Shown: positions 16,801 to 25,873, counted from the stretch's first letter. The stretch: 35,665 nt of DNA from CAZUMH01 sp964621645 (GCA_964621645.1 CAZUMH010000026.1:1-35665), one strand, 5' to 3'. The notes: generated from the letters alone by a model not told the origin. Translations and numbers: made by a program.

Positions 16801-17318
16801 TAGAAATCGTCACCAAAAAGATCCCTGTAAAAAATGGCGTCCTTGCGGGCGCCATCAAAATCGTTGTTAAGAATTTTCTGGGGGATCTCACCCTTGATAC
16901 AGCTGCTGAGACAGATGAGACCCTGAGAATGTTTCTGAAGAACATCCCGGTCTATGCGGGGTTTATAGTAGAATCCCTCCAGATACCCGATAGAACTCAG
17001 GGCCATCAGGTTCTGATAGCCCTCCAAGTTCTTGGCCAGCAGGATTAAATGGTAGGATGAGACTTCCCCTCTGCGGGATCCGGTGCTTCTGTCCATCCTT
17101 GAACCGGGAGCCACATAGGCTTCCATCCCCAAAATAGGACGCATGCCGGTTTTCATAACCCTGTTATAAAAGGGGATGACGCCGAACATGTTGCCGTGAT
17201 CCGTAATGGCCAAAGCCGGCATATTATCTTCTTTTGCGGATTGCACCAGATCCTTTATACGGCAGGCGCCATCTAAAAGGCTGTATTTTGTATGATTGTG
17301 AAGATGGACGAATGACAC
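13881..17318 (-). CDS. dnaE: DNA polymerase III alpha subunit
   Basis: A 1145-residue replicative polymerase of DnaE type, the catalytic subunit of the bacterial replisome. The N-terminal PHP domain starts FVHLHNHTKYSLLDGA. The palm has the acidic motif PDIDIDF at about residue 399, followed by EQREKVIDYVRKKYG. The finger region includes HGIIVYQEQVMQI and GYGFNKSHA. An OB-fold domain is near the C-terminus (about 990-1070, KVRLCGMISSL). No exonuclease insertion is present, so it is not PolC. The first codon is GTG at 17318, 23 bases after murA, with only a weak GGA upstream. The length is standard. It sits in the same run as rib genes, recN and murA. Confidence 0.97.
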   Translation of the reverse strand: MSFVHLHNHTKYSLLDGACRIKDLVQSAKEDNMPALAITDHGNMFGVIPFYNRVMKTGMRPILGMEAYVAPGSRMDRSTGSRRGEVSSYHLILLAKNLEGYQNLMALSSIGYLEGFYYKPRIDRDVLQKHSQGLICLSSCIKGEIPQKILNNDFDGARKDAIFYRDLFGDDFYLEVQNHGMKEEEIIRQGLYTLSRELSIPLVATNDTHYLKREHAEAHDALLCIQTGKDFDDPQRMRFSTQESYFKTTEEMSSLFQDMPSALETSVEIAEKCNLVLEFTSYHLPHFHLPDSDKSLSLDEYLEKLARAGFTHKYPQAGKEYVERLEHELKIIRDTGFAGYFLIVMDFIKYARDNHIPVGPGRGSAAGSMVSYCLRITNIDPMKYGLIFERFLTKDRVSMPDIDIDFGYEQREKVIDYVRKKYGQDNVTQIITFGSMNARAVIRDVGRVLKIPYGDVDKIAKMIPTQAGTTLESAYRDVKDFREACNQDEIHKKLYEYSRVLEGLSRHASTHAAGVVIAPGKLTNHTPLFKSPQGEVTTQYDMKIIEEIRLLKMDFLGLRTLTVIDHTVQSLRNKGSDLNIDEIPLDDPDTFSIFAGGDTVGIFQFESSGMRDYLRKLQPECLEDLIAMNALYRPGPMEWIGEFIDCKHGRTKVAYPHPLLKDILEETHGIIVYQEQVMQIASIMAGFDLSRADVLRKAMGKKDPVLMEEQQIEFIQGAEEKGIPKKTAEAVFDLIKKFAGYGFNKSHATCYSVVAYQTAYLKAHYPAEFMAANLTSEIGNSDRVTLLIEECSRMGLNVLPPDVNLSEAGFTVTPEGIRFGLGAVKNVGGGAIQSIVEAREKLGKFTNIFELCRNINSRLVNKKVLESLIQVGAMDTLEGNRAQKMAVLERAMALGQSAQQLAEMGQTSIFGDKETQSYGYPTLPDIPEWSQSEKLRLEKELVGIYISGHPLLKYQDEIKAFSKPVIAKLANKASGQKVRLCGMISSLHTRLDRKNNPMAFFNLEDFSASVRVICFSDAYEAHRDLIADNTMVVLEGILDRKDTREEYSILASKLIPLEQAREAYASRLSLILPLQNIDTDILEQVRQAILESPGSCELCINLLDPDDRELLLKSNMSTVNPDPGLLQKLRELLGSDNVWIEGNGF

Positions 17319-17341
17319 TGACAGTATTCCAATCCGACTGG

Positions 17342-18616
17342 TTAAACGATTAGTTCTTCATATTCTCTTCTTATCACCGCTCCCAGAGAGCCGAGTTTTT
17401 CCTCGATCTTCTCATATCCCCTGTCAATATGATAGACACGAGAGATATCGGTGCGTCCCTGAGCCACCAGACCTGCCAGGATAAGGCAGGCACTGGCCCT
17501 CAGGTCTGTTGACATCACCTGGGCCCCTGACAAATGACGTACTCCCTTGACGACGGCTACATTGTTGTCCAAGTTAATCTGTGCTCCCAGACGACGCAGT
17601 TCAGCTACATGGGTAAATCGGTCATGGAAGATCGTATCCGTGATCATCGCAGTCCCCTGAGCCAGACTCATCAGACTCATCCACTGGGCCTGCATATCTG
17701 TGGGAAAGCCTGGATACACAGCCGTGGTTACGTGCACAGGTTTGATGGAACCATCGGATTTGACTCTGATTTCGTCCGCCTCGATCTCCACTGTTGCGCC
17801 GCTTTCTTTTAATTTGTCGATGATGGCAGCAACCTGTGAAGGGATAACCCCGGTGAATCGAACATCTCCTCCCGTCAGATGGGCAGCGACCATAAAGGTC
17901 CCCAGTTCGATTCGGTCCGGGATGACTGCGGCATCTGCCGGTTTCAGTGATGTAACACCTTCAATAATAAGTTGATCACTGCCGATACCACTGATATTGG
18001 CGCCCATTTTTTGAAGATATTCCGCCGTTGCGACTATTTCCGGTTCTCTGGCACAGTTTTCCAATATAGTCGTACCGCTGGCCAAAACCGCGGCCATGAG
18101 TATATTGCCTGTCGCTCCCACACTCGGTACATCGAAGGAAATATGCGCTCCCCTGAGTGAACGGGCTTTGGCTATAATATAGCCGTTTTCAATGTCAATT
18201 TTCGCACCCAGTTTACGGAGACCTTCCACGTGCAGGTTAACGGGCCGAGGTCCCCAGGCACATCCTCCCGGCAGAGAAACCCGGGCGTATCCATGCCTGG
18301 CCAACAGGGGCCCAAGAACGTAAATCGAAGCCCTCATCGTCTTAACCAGTTCGTATGGGGCTTCGTATTTTTCGCATTTACGACTGTTAATAAGTAAATT
18401 GTCATGCTGGTGGCTGATTTCAGCACCGATGCTCACCAGCAATTTACTCATGGTTTGCACATCGCGAAGATGGGGGACATTCTGGAAATTATATTCGCCA
18501 TCAGACAGTAACGTGCAGGCCATCATGGGCAAGACGGCATTTTTAGCACCGCTGATTCCGACACGACCTTTGAGCTGATGCCCCCCTTCCACTACTAATT
18601 TATCCATTTTCACCAT
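17342..18616 (-). CDS. murA: UDP-N-acetylglucosamine 1-carboxyvinyltransferase
   Basis: A 424-residue enzyme of the EPSP-synthase fold that performs the first committed step of peptidoglycan synthesis, transferring enolpyruvate from PEP to UDP-GlcNAc in the cytoplasm. The active-site cysteine is Cys119 in PGGCAWGPRPVNLH, so this is the fosfomycin-sensitive Cys type. The N-terminal GISGAKNAVLP is typical. The start at 18616 is 5 bases after recN, with GGAG inside the recN end; an ATG at 18607 is equally plausible and would number the Cys as 116. The presence of MurA shows the cell makes a peptidoglycan wall. Confidence 0.97.
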   Translation of the reverse strand: MVKMDKLVVEGGHQLKGRVGISGAKNAVLPMMACTLLSDGEYNFQNVPHLRDVQTMSKLLVSIGAEISHQHDNLLINSRKCEKYEAPYELVKTMRASIYVLGPLLARHGYARVSLPGGCAWGPRPVNLHVEGLRKLGAKIDIENGYIIAKARSLRGAHISFDVPSVGATGNILMAAVLASGTTILENCAREPEIVATAEYLQKMGANISGIGSDQLIIEGVTSLKPADAAVIPDRIELGTFMVAAHLTGGDVRFTGVIPSQVAAIIDKLKESGATVEIEADEIRVKSDGSIKPVHVTTAVYPGFPTDMQAQWMSLMSLAQGTAMITDTIFHDRFTHVAELRRLGAQINLDNNVAVVKGVRHLSGAQVMSTDLRASACLILAGLVAQGRTDISRVYHIDRGYEKIEEKLGSLGAVIRREYEELIV

Positions 18617-18621
18617 TATAT

Positions 18622-20274
18622 CTACTGCTCCAACAATTCCCGGGCATTCTCCAGGGCAGTCTGGGTTACTACCTCTCCACCGATCAATCTGGCTATCTCT
18701 CCAACTCTTTCCTGGTCGGAAAGCATCCTAATCCTGGTAACGGTTCGTTTTCCTTCAACGTGTTTTTCTACCAGATAATGGGTATTTCCCAATGAGGCTA
18801 TCTGCGGCAGGTGAGTAATACAGATGATCTGCCTGTTCTCTGCGTTTTGACAGAGATTCTTTCCAACGATACGGGCGATCCTCCCGGATATCCCAATATC
18901 GATTTCATCGAAGATCATCACCGGAATCAGATCGGCTCGAGCCAGGACTGTTTTCAGCGCAAGCATAATACGAGAGATCTCTCCGCCGGAAGCGACATCT
19001 TTCAAGGGACGTTGATTTTCTCCCGGATTAAGCGAAATAAAGAATTCGACTGCATCGGCACCGTCCCGGGTAATTTTATCCTGAGGATCTATCTTGATGG
19101 TGAATACCGCATTCTCGAGTCCGAGACTGGCAAGGATTTCGACTGTCTGTTTTTGCAGTATTACCGCCCTTTTTTTACGTTCCCGCGTCAATTGGCCCGA
19201 TTCCTCAAGTAATTCTTTTTCACTTTCCCGCAATTCTTTGGTGATTTTTTTGATATCTTCTTCAAGGCTCTCAGCCTGTGATAGCTCTTCCTTGGCTCTA
19301 GCGGCGAAAGCAATCACCGCTGTCAGATCACCGCCGTATTTCTTTTTCAGCAGGCTGATTCTTCCCAGACGTTCCCTGATCGTTTCCAGTTCATTCTGGT
19401 CGAACTCTTTACCTGAAATAAACTGATTAAGATTATGAACCACCTCTTCGACAGTAAGACGGGCCGAAAGTACTTGTTCAGACCAACTCTGGAAAGTATT
19501 GTCGACCTGCTTTAAATCCTGCAGGTTGTTTTCAGCCTGAGACAGAATTTCAGAAACGGATCCCTCTCCCTCATACAATCGTTCATTAAGTTCCCGGCCG
19601 AGGTCGTGAATTCTCTCCATAGAGCGGAGCAGCCGTTCCTGCTGCTCCAGTTCATCATCTTCATCCTCCCGGGGTGAAACGGTGTCAATCTCGTTAATCT
19701 GGAACGCAAGCAGCTCCTTACGTTCTGCAGCAGTTTCTTGAGCTTTTTTCAGTTCGCTCAGGTTGCGGCGCAGCTTTTCACAGCTCTGAAAAAGCTCTCT
19801 GACCTTCCTAACCAGATCCTGGTTTACTCCGAAATTATCCAGATATCCTAAATGGTTGGCCGCTTTGAGCAGTGACTGATGATCATGTTGACCGTGCAAG
19901 TCCACCAGAAGGTCTCCCAGTTCTGTAAGCGTAGAGAGACTTACAGGAGAATCATTAATAAAACAGCGGGTGCGTCCATTGGGAGTGAGCTGTCGACGCA
20001 CCAGGATCTCCCGCCCTTCCGCTTCTACCTCATCAGGCAGCTCAGACATGTCGATATAATCGGGGAGGGAAAAAACAGCTTCCACAACCGCCTTATCGGC
20101 CCCGTCGCGGATAAGATCAGCCCGAGATCGGTCGCCCAGCAACAGACTGAGGGCTCCAATAATAATCGATTTGCCGGCGCCGGTCTCACCGGTCAATACG
20201 GTAAAATCAGGTTGAAAATCGATTTCAATTTTTTCGATGAGAGCGAAGTTTTCTATGTAGAGTGATTTAAGCAT
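18622..20274 (-). CDS. recN: DNA repair ATPase RecN
   Basis: A 550-residue SMC-like ATPase acting early at double-strand breaks. Walker A is GETGAGKS (29-36). A long coiled-coil-rich middle region (about 160-370) follows. The signature motif is SGGEISRIMLAL, Walker B is PVMIFDEIDIGISG, and the C-terminal domain is ICITHLPQIAS. The length is normal. It follows the propeller gene by 7 bases and precedes murA by 5, so it is likely co-transcribed with both. No LexA-type box was identified upstream because the gene has essentially no leader of its own. Confidence 0.97.
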   Translation of the reverse strand: MLKSLYIENFALIEKIEIDFQPDFTVLTGETGAGKSIIIGALSLLLGDRSRADLIRDGADKAVVEAVFSLPDYIDMSELPDEVEAEGREILVRRQLTPNGRTRCFINDSPVSLSTLTELGDLLVDLHGQHDHQSLLKAANHLGYLDNFGVNQDLVRKVRELFQSCEKLRRNLSELKKAQETAAERKELLAFQINEIDTVSPREDEDDELEQQERLLRSMERIHDLGRELNERLYEGEGSVSEILSQAENNLQDLKQVDNTFQSWSEQVLSARLTVEEVVHNLNQFISGKEFDQNELETIRERLGRISLLKKKYGGDLTAVIAFAARAKEELSQAESLEEDIKKITKELRESEKELLEESGQLTRERKKRAVILQKQTVEILASLGLENAVFTIKIDPQDKITRDGADAVEFFISLNPGENQRPLKDVASGGEISRIMLALKTVLARADLIPVMIFDEIDIGISGRIARIVGKNLCQNAENRQIICITHLPQIASLGNTHYLVEKHVEGKRTVTRIRMLSDQERVGEIARLIGGEVVTQTALENARELLEQ

Positions 20275-20281
20275 TATGTTT

Positions 20282-22444
20282 TCAACGAATTAAGGTGCAT
20301 TTTCCCTTCTGTGTGGCTCCCTCCCCGTTCGTGGCTACGATCAGGTAAATTCCTGAGGCGAGAAAATCGCCTTTTTCATTCCGGCCGTCCCAGACGATAC
20401 GGCGCCCGAAGATTTCATCGCGGTTGTAGTGTCGAACCCGATAACCACTCGCTGTAAAAATGGTTACTTCGACATCTTCAGCCAGATTGTCAATATAGGC
20501 TTCTCCTTCGCTCTGCGTTATGAAGGGATTGGGAAAGACCATTATATCACCCATGGTATCACTGGGCGCAGAATACGGTGTTGCGAGTGTTGATATGCCG
20601 ATATTGCTACCAATATACAAAAATCCCCGGCTATAGTCCATAGCCAAAGTTGTGACACCATCAGCCAGGATATCACTGTTTTCGCGGGTAAATACACTCC
20701 AGGAGTAGTTTCGTGAATCAAACATATAGAGCCCGTCGTCGCATCCGGCCCAAAGGTTTCCTGCTCCATCTACCAGGAGTGAATTGACCGGTGACGTGAG
20801 GCCGTACAGTTCTTCGATCCCGGATCCATAGGAATAATTAATGCCTTTTGAAGTTCCGATCCACATAGTTCCGTCTGATCCAAGGGCCAGAGCGGTAATC
20901 TCATTGGAAAACAGACCATCTGATACGGTGATGTTTTGTGGCCAGGTATCGTCTGTTTTATCAGCGGGTGTGCCTCTGTCATCATAGATTATAATGCCGC
21001 TGTACTGAGTACCAAGCCATTTTCGGCCGGCTGCATCAACGGTGAGACAGTTCAGAAAACCGGAAGAAATTCCGTCCGCCTGTCCAAAATAGATCCATTG
21101 ATCCTGGGGTGTGACAGCCGTGAGCGGTTCATTGGAAGCGGCCCGGTAATTCAGTATCCAGACTGTGCCGTATCCATCCTCCTTCATATCCGTAACTACC
21201 GAATAATTTTCATCTTCAGGGATGCCGGAAAGGTAGCCGTTTTCAGAGTTAAAATAGGTCAGACTGTCATTCTGTTCCTTGCGGACGATTCCTCCTCCCC
21301 AGCTTCCGGCCCAGATTCTACCCCGATTATCGGAAAGCAGACTGTACATATCATTGCTTTTCATATCGGGGGAATTGTCTTTGGTGTAACCGGTCCATAT
21401 ATCTTCATTTAAAGAGTAAAAACCCCCGTCGCGGGTGGTACACCAGAGTGTTTGATCTTCATCAATGGCGATAGCCGATATAAGAGCCCCGCCCAAACCG
21501 TGATAAGAAAGCGTATCGACCGTTTCCAGTATGGGATCAAAGTCATAAAACCCGCCTTCACAGGTCAGATAGAGATGAGATTGGAGACTGCTGAGGCTGG
21601 ACAAATCCTCATTGGCCTGATATTCATTTTTAAGGGATGCTCCATCCCATGACCTGAGGTTTTTATCCTGAGCCAGATATAGTCGCTCAGAATACGGTAG
21701 AAGCGCGTTTATTTTTCCGTAAGTCAGAATCTGCCAGCCTTTTCCGGCACGTCTGGCTAATCCGCCGGCTGTGCCAGCATAGAGTGTATTTTGAAATACT
21801 GCCAAAGAAGTGATTTTGTTATGGGGCAGGCCGGAGGCAGCAGTATGGTGTGTCCAACTGGCCGGATCAAGGAGATTGATCGTGCTCAGTGAAGCCTGAC
21901 AGAGGCCTTCCGCTGTACCGGCCCAAAGGGTGTCTCCCGTCACGGTCAACTCAAAGACCTCCTCATCCCGTTCCATGTCCTCCCCCAGCTGACGGTAGGT
22001 TTCTCTCACTTCATCCTTGGCCAGGTCATAAAGACTGATCCCCAACTGATGCGCCACCCAAAGAGTATCACCCTGTCGAACCAGATCGTTGACCCGGTAT
22101 CCCTCTAATACTGAGATCAGTTTGTCGCTGCTTCCATCGGGATTGAGGCGCTGAATCATTCCATTGGAAAATCCAATCCAGAGAGTATCCCCGGGTTCAG
22201 GCATGAGCGTGGCAGCCTGTATTCCGGCCAATCCTTCCGTATTAGTAAGGGAAAGGAAAGCATTTTCTGTCGGAAGATAGGCAAGAAGGCCGCCTTGGGT
22301 GGCAAACCAGAGGCGGCTGTCCCCAGCACAGGCGTCGTTGACCTGTGATTGATTTGTCAGGCTCTTCCAGGTATAAGATTGGGAGCGCCCCTGCCGAGGG
22401 AGGAACAGTGTCAGAATAAAGAAGACGATCAGAGTTCGCCGCAT
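20282..22444 (-). CDS. Secreted beta-propeller protein with FlgD-like / type IX-like C-terminal module
   Basis: A 720-residue exported protein. A signal peptide (about 1-21, RRTLIVFFILTLFLP then QGRSQS) leads into repeated blades of the two-component-regulator-propeller type, seen as recurring LWFATQGG, LWVAHQLG, LWAGTAEG, LWCTTRDG, MWIGTSKG and LWAGCDDG motifs across about 25-630. Residues about 635-720 form an Ig-like module beginning VFPNPF and containing VTIFTASGYRVR, WDGRNEKGDFLASGIY, as in FlgD-like folds and type IX secretion sorting domains. Unlike classical sensors with this propeller, there is no kinase or membrane anchor. The start overlaps the ribH stop by one base (TAATG) and the end is 7 bases from recN. 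A surface or periplasmic binding role is likely; the ligand is unknown, and its place in a riboflavin/repair run is odd. Confidence 0.88.
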   Translation of the reverse strand: MRRTLIVFFILTLFLPRQGRSQSYTWKSLTNQSQVNDACAGDSRLWFATQGGLLAYLPTENAFLSLTNTEGLAGIQAATLMPEPGDTLWIGFSNGMIQRLNPDGSSDKLISVLEGYRVNDLVRQGDTLWVAHQLGISLYDLAKDEVRETYRQLGEDMERDEEVFELTVTGDTLWAGTAEGLCQASLSTINLLDPASWTHHTAASGLPHNKITSLAVFQNTLYAGTAGGLARRAGKGWQILTYGKINALLPYSERLYLAQDKNLRSWDGASLKNEYQANEDLSSLSSLQSHLYLTCEGGFYDFDPILETVDTLSYHGLGGALISAIAIDEDQTLWCTTRDGGFYSLNEDIWTGYTKDNSPDMKSNDMYSLLSDNRGRIWAGSWGGGIVRKEQNDSLTYFNSENGYLSGIPEDENYSVVTDMKEDGYGTVWILNYRAASNEPLTAVTPQDQWIYFGQADGISSGFLNCLTVDAAGRKWLGTQYSGIIIYDDRGTPADKTDDTWPQNITVSDGLFSNEITALALGSDGTMWIGTSKGINYSYGSGIEELYGLTSPVNSLLVDGAGNLWAGCDDGLYMFDSRNYSWSVFTRENSDILADGVTTLAMDYSRGFLYIGSNIGISTLATPYSAPSDTMGDIMVFPNPFITQSEGEAYIDNLAEDVEVTIFTASGYRVRHYNRDEIFGRRIVWDGRNEKGDFLASGIYLIVATNGEGATQKGKCTLIR

Positions 22445-22911
22445 TATGTCAACCGTTTCATCAAATCTGCCATCTCAATACCGCTGAGCGCAGCATCCCA
22501 TCCCTTGTTGCCGTGCTTGGTACCGGCCCGTTCGACCGCTTCCTCGATAGTATCACAGGTGAGTACACCGAAAATTACCGGAAGACCGGTCTTCAAGGCG
22601 ATCTGGGCGATGCCTTTGCTTACTTCAGCTGCGATATATTCGAAATGAACGGTTCCTCCTCGTATCACCGCTGACAGGCAGAGCACCGCGTCATACTTGC
22701 CGGATTCAGCCTGTTTCTGGGCGATCACCGGCAGTTCGAAAGATCCGGGAACCCAGGTAATATCGACTTTCTGAAGATCACCGTCGTGACGCTCGATACA
22801 GTCGAGAGCCCCGTCCAGGAGCCGCTTGGTAATGAAATCGTTGAACCTGCTTACAACGATAGAGAAACTCTTTCCCTTCGCACTGAGATGTCCCTGTATT
22901 ACATTCGACAT
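22444..22911 (-). CDS. ribH: 6,7-dimethyl-8-ribityllumazine synthase
   Basis: A 155-residue enzyme that condenses the ribityl-pyrimidine with 3,4-dihydroxy-2-butanone 4-phosphate, the penultimate riboflavin step; it usually forms 60-subunit or pentameric shells. Family motifs are VSRFNDFITKRLLDGALD, WVPGSFELP (substrate site), LSAVIRGGTVHFEYIA and GVLTCDTIEEAVERAGTKHGN. A strong AAGGAGG ribosome site sits eight bases before the ATG. It follows ribBA by 28 bases and overlaps the next gene by one base. It is the last riboflavin gene of the set ribD-ribE-ribBA-ribH. Confidence 0.97.
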   Translation of the reverse strand: MSNVIQGHLSAKGKSFSIVVSRFNDFITKRLLDGALDCIERHDGDLQKVDITWVPGSFELPVIAQKQAESGKYDAVLCLSAVIRGGTVHFEYIAAEVSKGIAQIALKTGLPVIFGVLTCDTIEEAVERAGTKHGNKGWDAALSGIEMADLMKRLT

Positions 22912-22939
22912 AAACCTGTCCTCCTTGCTGAAAAGGCGT

Positions 22940-24141
22940 TTATTTATTCTTCACTATCCAGTCGTTTGAGATTAGATGACCCAGTTTGTCCCGTTTTGTC
23001 TCCAGATAACGGGCATTTCTCGGATTAGGGCTGATTTCCAGGGGAATGCGCTGCACTATTTCCAGTCCGTATCCCTTCAAACCGATGATTTTCTTAGGAT
23101 TATTGGTCAAAAGCTTCAATTTCTGGATGCCCAGGTCGACAAGAATTTGGGCTCCGATTCCGTAATCACGCAGATCGGCGGGAAATCCCAACGCCTGGTT
23201 AGCCTCCACGGTGTCCTTGCCTTCGTCCTGCAGTTTATACGCTTTAATTTTATTGCTCAATCCGATGCCTCTCCCCTCCTGCCGCATATAGAGAAGCACG
23301 CCACGTCCTTCCTTTTCAATGGCTGTCATAGCCTGGGCCAGCTGTTCTCCACAATCACAGCGCCTGGAACCGAAGACATCACCGGTAAGGCATTCAGAAT
23401 GCACCCGTACCAAAACTGCTTCACTGGTCGAAACATCNNNNNNNNNNCAATGTCACTTTCGTACAGGTGAAGGATGAAATCACCATAGCGGGTGGGAAGT
23501 TCCGTTGTTACTGCCCTGTGCACCAGATGATCATGTTTACTGCGGAACGCGATGAGATCACGGATGGTAATCATTTTCAGAGAAAATTTTTGGGCGATTT
23601 TCTCCAGCTGAGGAACCCGGGCCATGCTGCCGTCTTCATTCATGATCTCACAGAGAACCCCGGCCAGCCTCAATTCCGCCAGACGGGCCAGATCAACAAC
23701 CGCTTCCGTGTGTCCAGCCCTGCTGAGGACGCCGCCCTCCTGGGCACGCAGGGGAAATACGTGACCCGGCCGGGCTAGATCCTCTGATTTTGAATCGGGA
23801 TCGGCGAGTATCCGGATCGTCTCAGCACGATCGTGCGCCGATATTCCGGTACTGATATTACGGGCCGCGTCAACCGAGATAGTAAAGGAGGTATTATATT
23901 TTGAGCTGTTGTCCTTGACCATGGGATCCAGATGCAATTCATCAAGCCGTTGTCCTTCCATTCCTACACAGATCAAACCTCGTCCATGGGTGGCCATGAA
24001 ATTAACGGTTTCGGGAGTAATACTTTCGGCCGCGGCTACGAAATCTCCTTCGTTCTCCCGATCTTCATCATCCACTACGATGAGAATTTTACCTTTTTGA
24101 TAATCCTCGATCGCCTCCGCGATACTGCTGAATGCAAACAT
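22940..24141 (-). CDS. ribBA: Bifunctional 3,4-dihydroxy-2-butanone 4-phosphate synthase / GTP cyclohydrolase II, interrupted by an N gap
   Basis: A RibBA fusion that makes both precursors of the lumazine. The N-terminal DHBP synthase domain (about 235 residues) has DDEDRENEGD, GHVFPLRAQEGGVLSRAGHTEA and other family motifs. The C-terminal cyclohydrolase II domain has the zinc cysteines in CLTGDVFGSRRCDCG and MRQEGRGIGL. The ten N at 23438-23447 break the frame. Upstream the protein reads LYESDI, and downstream the open frame reads DVSTSEAVLVRVHSE, the usual linker. About 11-12 residues are expected between them, so roughly 35 bases are missing rather than 10, and the gene is probably intact in the organism. 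The ATG at 24141 has a GGGAG site. It follows ribE by 17 bases. Confidence 0.93.
23438..23447. other. Scaffold gap (10 N) inside ribBA
   Basis: Ten undetermined bases. A gap length congruent to 2 modulo 3 is needed to rejoin the two ribBA frames, and ten does not fit. This is a placeholder, not a measured length. Confidence 0.97.
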
Positions 24142-24158
24142 ACTTCTCCCTCAAAGCT

Positions 24159-24791
24159 TTACATTATGGTGCGTATTTTTTCGGGGTCCAACCCGGCGCT
24201 CTTGTCCGGATCGACAAACTTTTCCACATATTTAGCGAAATAATCCACCTCCACATTAACCCGATCCCTTTCACGGCGGAGGTTCAAGGTAGTGTTTTTC
24301 CATGTATGAGGTATAACAGCAATTGACGCTCCGACGACAGTTATTTTTGCTATGGTCAAGCTGATGCCGTCGAGTGCCAGCGATCCTTTAGCCACAATAT
24401 ACTTGAGAAGATGAGAGGGGAGCTCCACCTCAATCATCCATCCATCACCAATACGTCTGATTTGTTGTATCAATGCGGTTCCATCCACATGTCCCTGCAC
24501 AAAATGACCGCCGAGCCGGTCACCTATCCGCAACGCTCTTTCAAGATTTACCTTCATCCCTTTTCTTAAATACTTGAGCGTTGATCGTTCCAGTGTCTCT
24601 TTTACTGCCAGGGCTGTGAAGAATTCAGATGAGATATCAGTAACCGTGAGACACACACCATTTACACAGATGGAATCATCTATTTTTGTATCTTCCAATA
24701 CCGTACCGCAGCTTATGTCAAATATCCTCCCTCCAGGAGCCAAAACAGTCCTGCGCACCGTCCCTATTTCTTCGATAAGTCCGGTAAACAT
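24159..24791 (-). CDS. ribE: Riboflavin synthase alpha subunit
   Basis: A 210-residue enzyme that dismutates two lumazine molecules into riboflavin and the pyrimidine precursor. It has the two tandem lumazine-binding repeats of the family: the first starts MFTGLIEEIGTVRR and contains DSICVNGVCLTV, and the second contains GGHFVQGHVDGTA and DGISLTIAKI. The length is normal. Its ATG overlaps the ribD stop as TGATG, so it is translationally coupled to ribD. In Bacillus nomenclature this gene is called ribB or ribE; the order D-E-BA-H is the classical rib operon order. Confidence 0.96.
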   Translation of the reverse strand: MFTGLIEEIGTVRRTVLAPGGRIFDISCGTVLEDTKIDDSICVNGVCLTVTDISSEFFTALAVKETLERSTLKYLRKGMKVNLERALRIGDRLGGHFVQGHVDGTALIQQIRRIGDGWMIEVELPSHLLKYIVAKGSLALDGISLTIAKITVVGASIAVIPHTWKNTTLNLRRERDRVNVEVDYFAKYVEKFVDPDKSAGLDPEKIRTIM

Positions 24792-25873
24792 CAGCGTCTT
24801 CCCTCGAACATCATATCAACTCCCAGTTTTTTCCAACTGAATGAGGAAAACGTCACAGCCTCTTCAGGAAGTGAAATTCCCAGATCCCCTACAGCGTCAA
24901 TACCGCTGCCAAAGACCCGTGGGGCAATACTGATGATAAGACGGTCCCAGAATCGCGACCGAAGAAAGGATGTAATTACTTGCTGTCCTCCCTCGACCAG
25001 AAGAGATGTAATCCCATCATTATAGCAGTGTTTCATTACATCGGAAAGTGGCAGCCTTCCATTTTCGCTTTTTGCCATAGGCCATAGGGTGACACCTTTT
25101 TCAGAAAGTTTTTTTCTGGATTCCTGATTGGTTTCAGATCCTGTGGCCACGATTACCGGTGCCTCTGAATCCGCAAGCATGGCGGCATCCGGCGGAAAAC
25201 GAAGAGCAGAGTCAAGTACAATACGTTTCGGATTGCCGCCCCGCACCATCCTGGTTGTAAGGAGGCAGTCATCCTCGATAAGGGTATTAATACCGACCAG
25301 TATGGCGTCATTTTCGGCTCTGAGCCGATGCGCTTCCTTTCTGGATTTATCTCCAGTTATCCAGTGGGAGTTACCGTTGGACGTAGCGATGCGTCCATCC
25401 AGAGTCTGGGCAATCTTTAGGGTGACATAAGGGCGTTTGCGGGTTATATGGCTAATATATCCCCGATTAAGTTCCCGGCATTCATTCTCTAAAAATCCTT
25501 CCTCAACCGTAATGCCGCTGGCTTTCAATCGACTTATTCCTTGTCCGTTAACCAGAGGATTAGGGTCGATCATGCCAATAACAACCCTGTCTACCCCGCT
25601 GGAAACAATCTGTTCAGTGCAGGGTGGAGTTTTGCCATGATGATTACAAGGCTCCATGGTGACGTAGAGTGTGCTTCCGGCGGAAGCATCGGGTGGGATT
25701 CTATCAAGGGCTACTGACTCGGCGTGCGCTTCTCCGAAACAAGCATGAAAGCCGCTCGAGATGATGCGGTCATCTTTTACCAGTACAGCTCCGACCAAGG
25801 GATTTGGGCTCACGTTACCCCTGCCCTTTCGCGCAAGCTGCAACGCTTTCCGCATGTAGTATCTCTCATCCAT
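24791..25873 (-). CDS. ribD: Bifunctional pyrimidine deaminase / reductase
   Basis: A 360-residue fusion that deaminates and then reduces the riboflavin pyrimidine intermediate. The N-terminal deaminase domain (about 1-145) has the zinc motif HAESVAL and MEPCNHHGKTPPCTEQI. The C-terminal reductase domain (about 146-360) has TLKIAQTLDGRIATSNGNSHWITG and LLVEGGQQVITSFL. The start ATG at 25873 directly follows a run of seven U in the RNA. The only ribosome site, AAGG eight bases upstream, lies inside the 3' arm of the riboswitch terminator hairpin, so FMN binding may block both transcription and translation. It is the first gene of the rib run. Confidence 0.97.
   Translation of the reverse strand: MDERYYMRKALQLARKGRGNVSPNPLVGAVLVKDDRIISSGFHACFGEAHAESVALDRIPPDASAGSTLYVTMEPCNHHGKTPPCTEQIVSSGVDRVVIGMIDPNPLVNGQGISRLKASGITVEEGFLENECRELNRGYISHITRKRPYVTLKIAQTLDGRIATSNGNSHWITGDKSRKEAHRLRAENDAILVGINTLIEDDCLLTTRMVRGGNPKRIVLDSALRFPPDAAMLADSEAPVIVATGSETNQESRKKLSEKGVTLWPMAKSENGRLPLSDVMKHCYNDGITSLLVEGGQQVITSFLRSRFWDRLIISIAPRVFGSGIDAVGDLGISLPEEAVTFSSFSWKKLGVDMMFEGRR

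Noticed and set aside
23326..24141. ribBA as a frameshifted pseudogene
   Set aside because: The frame change happens exactly at the ten N; both sides are well conserved and can be joined by a correctly sized gap.
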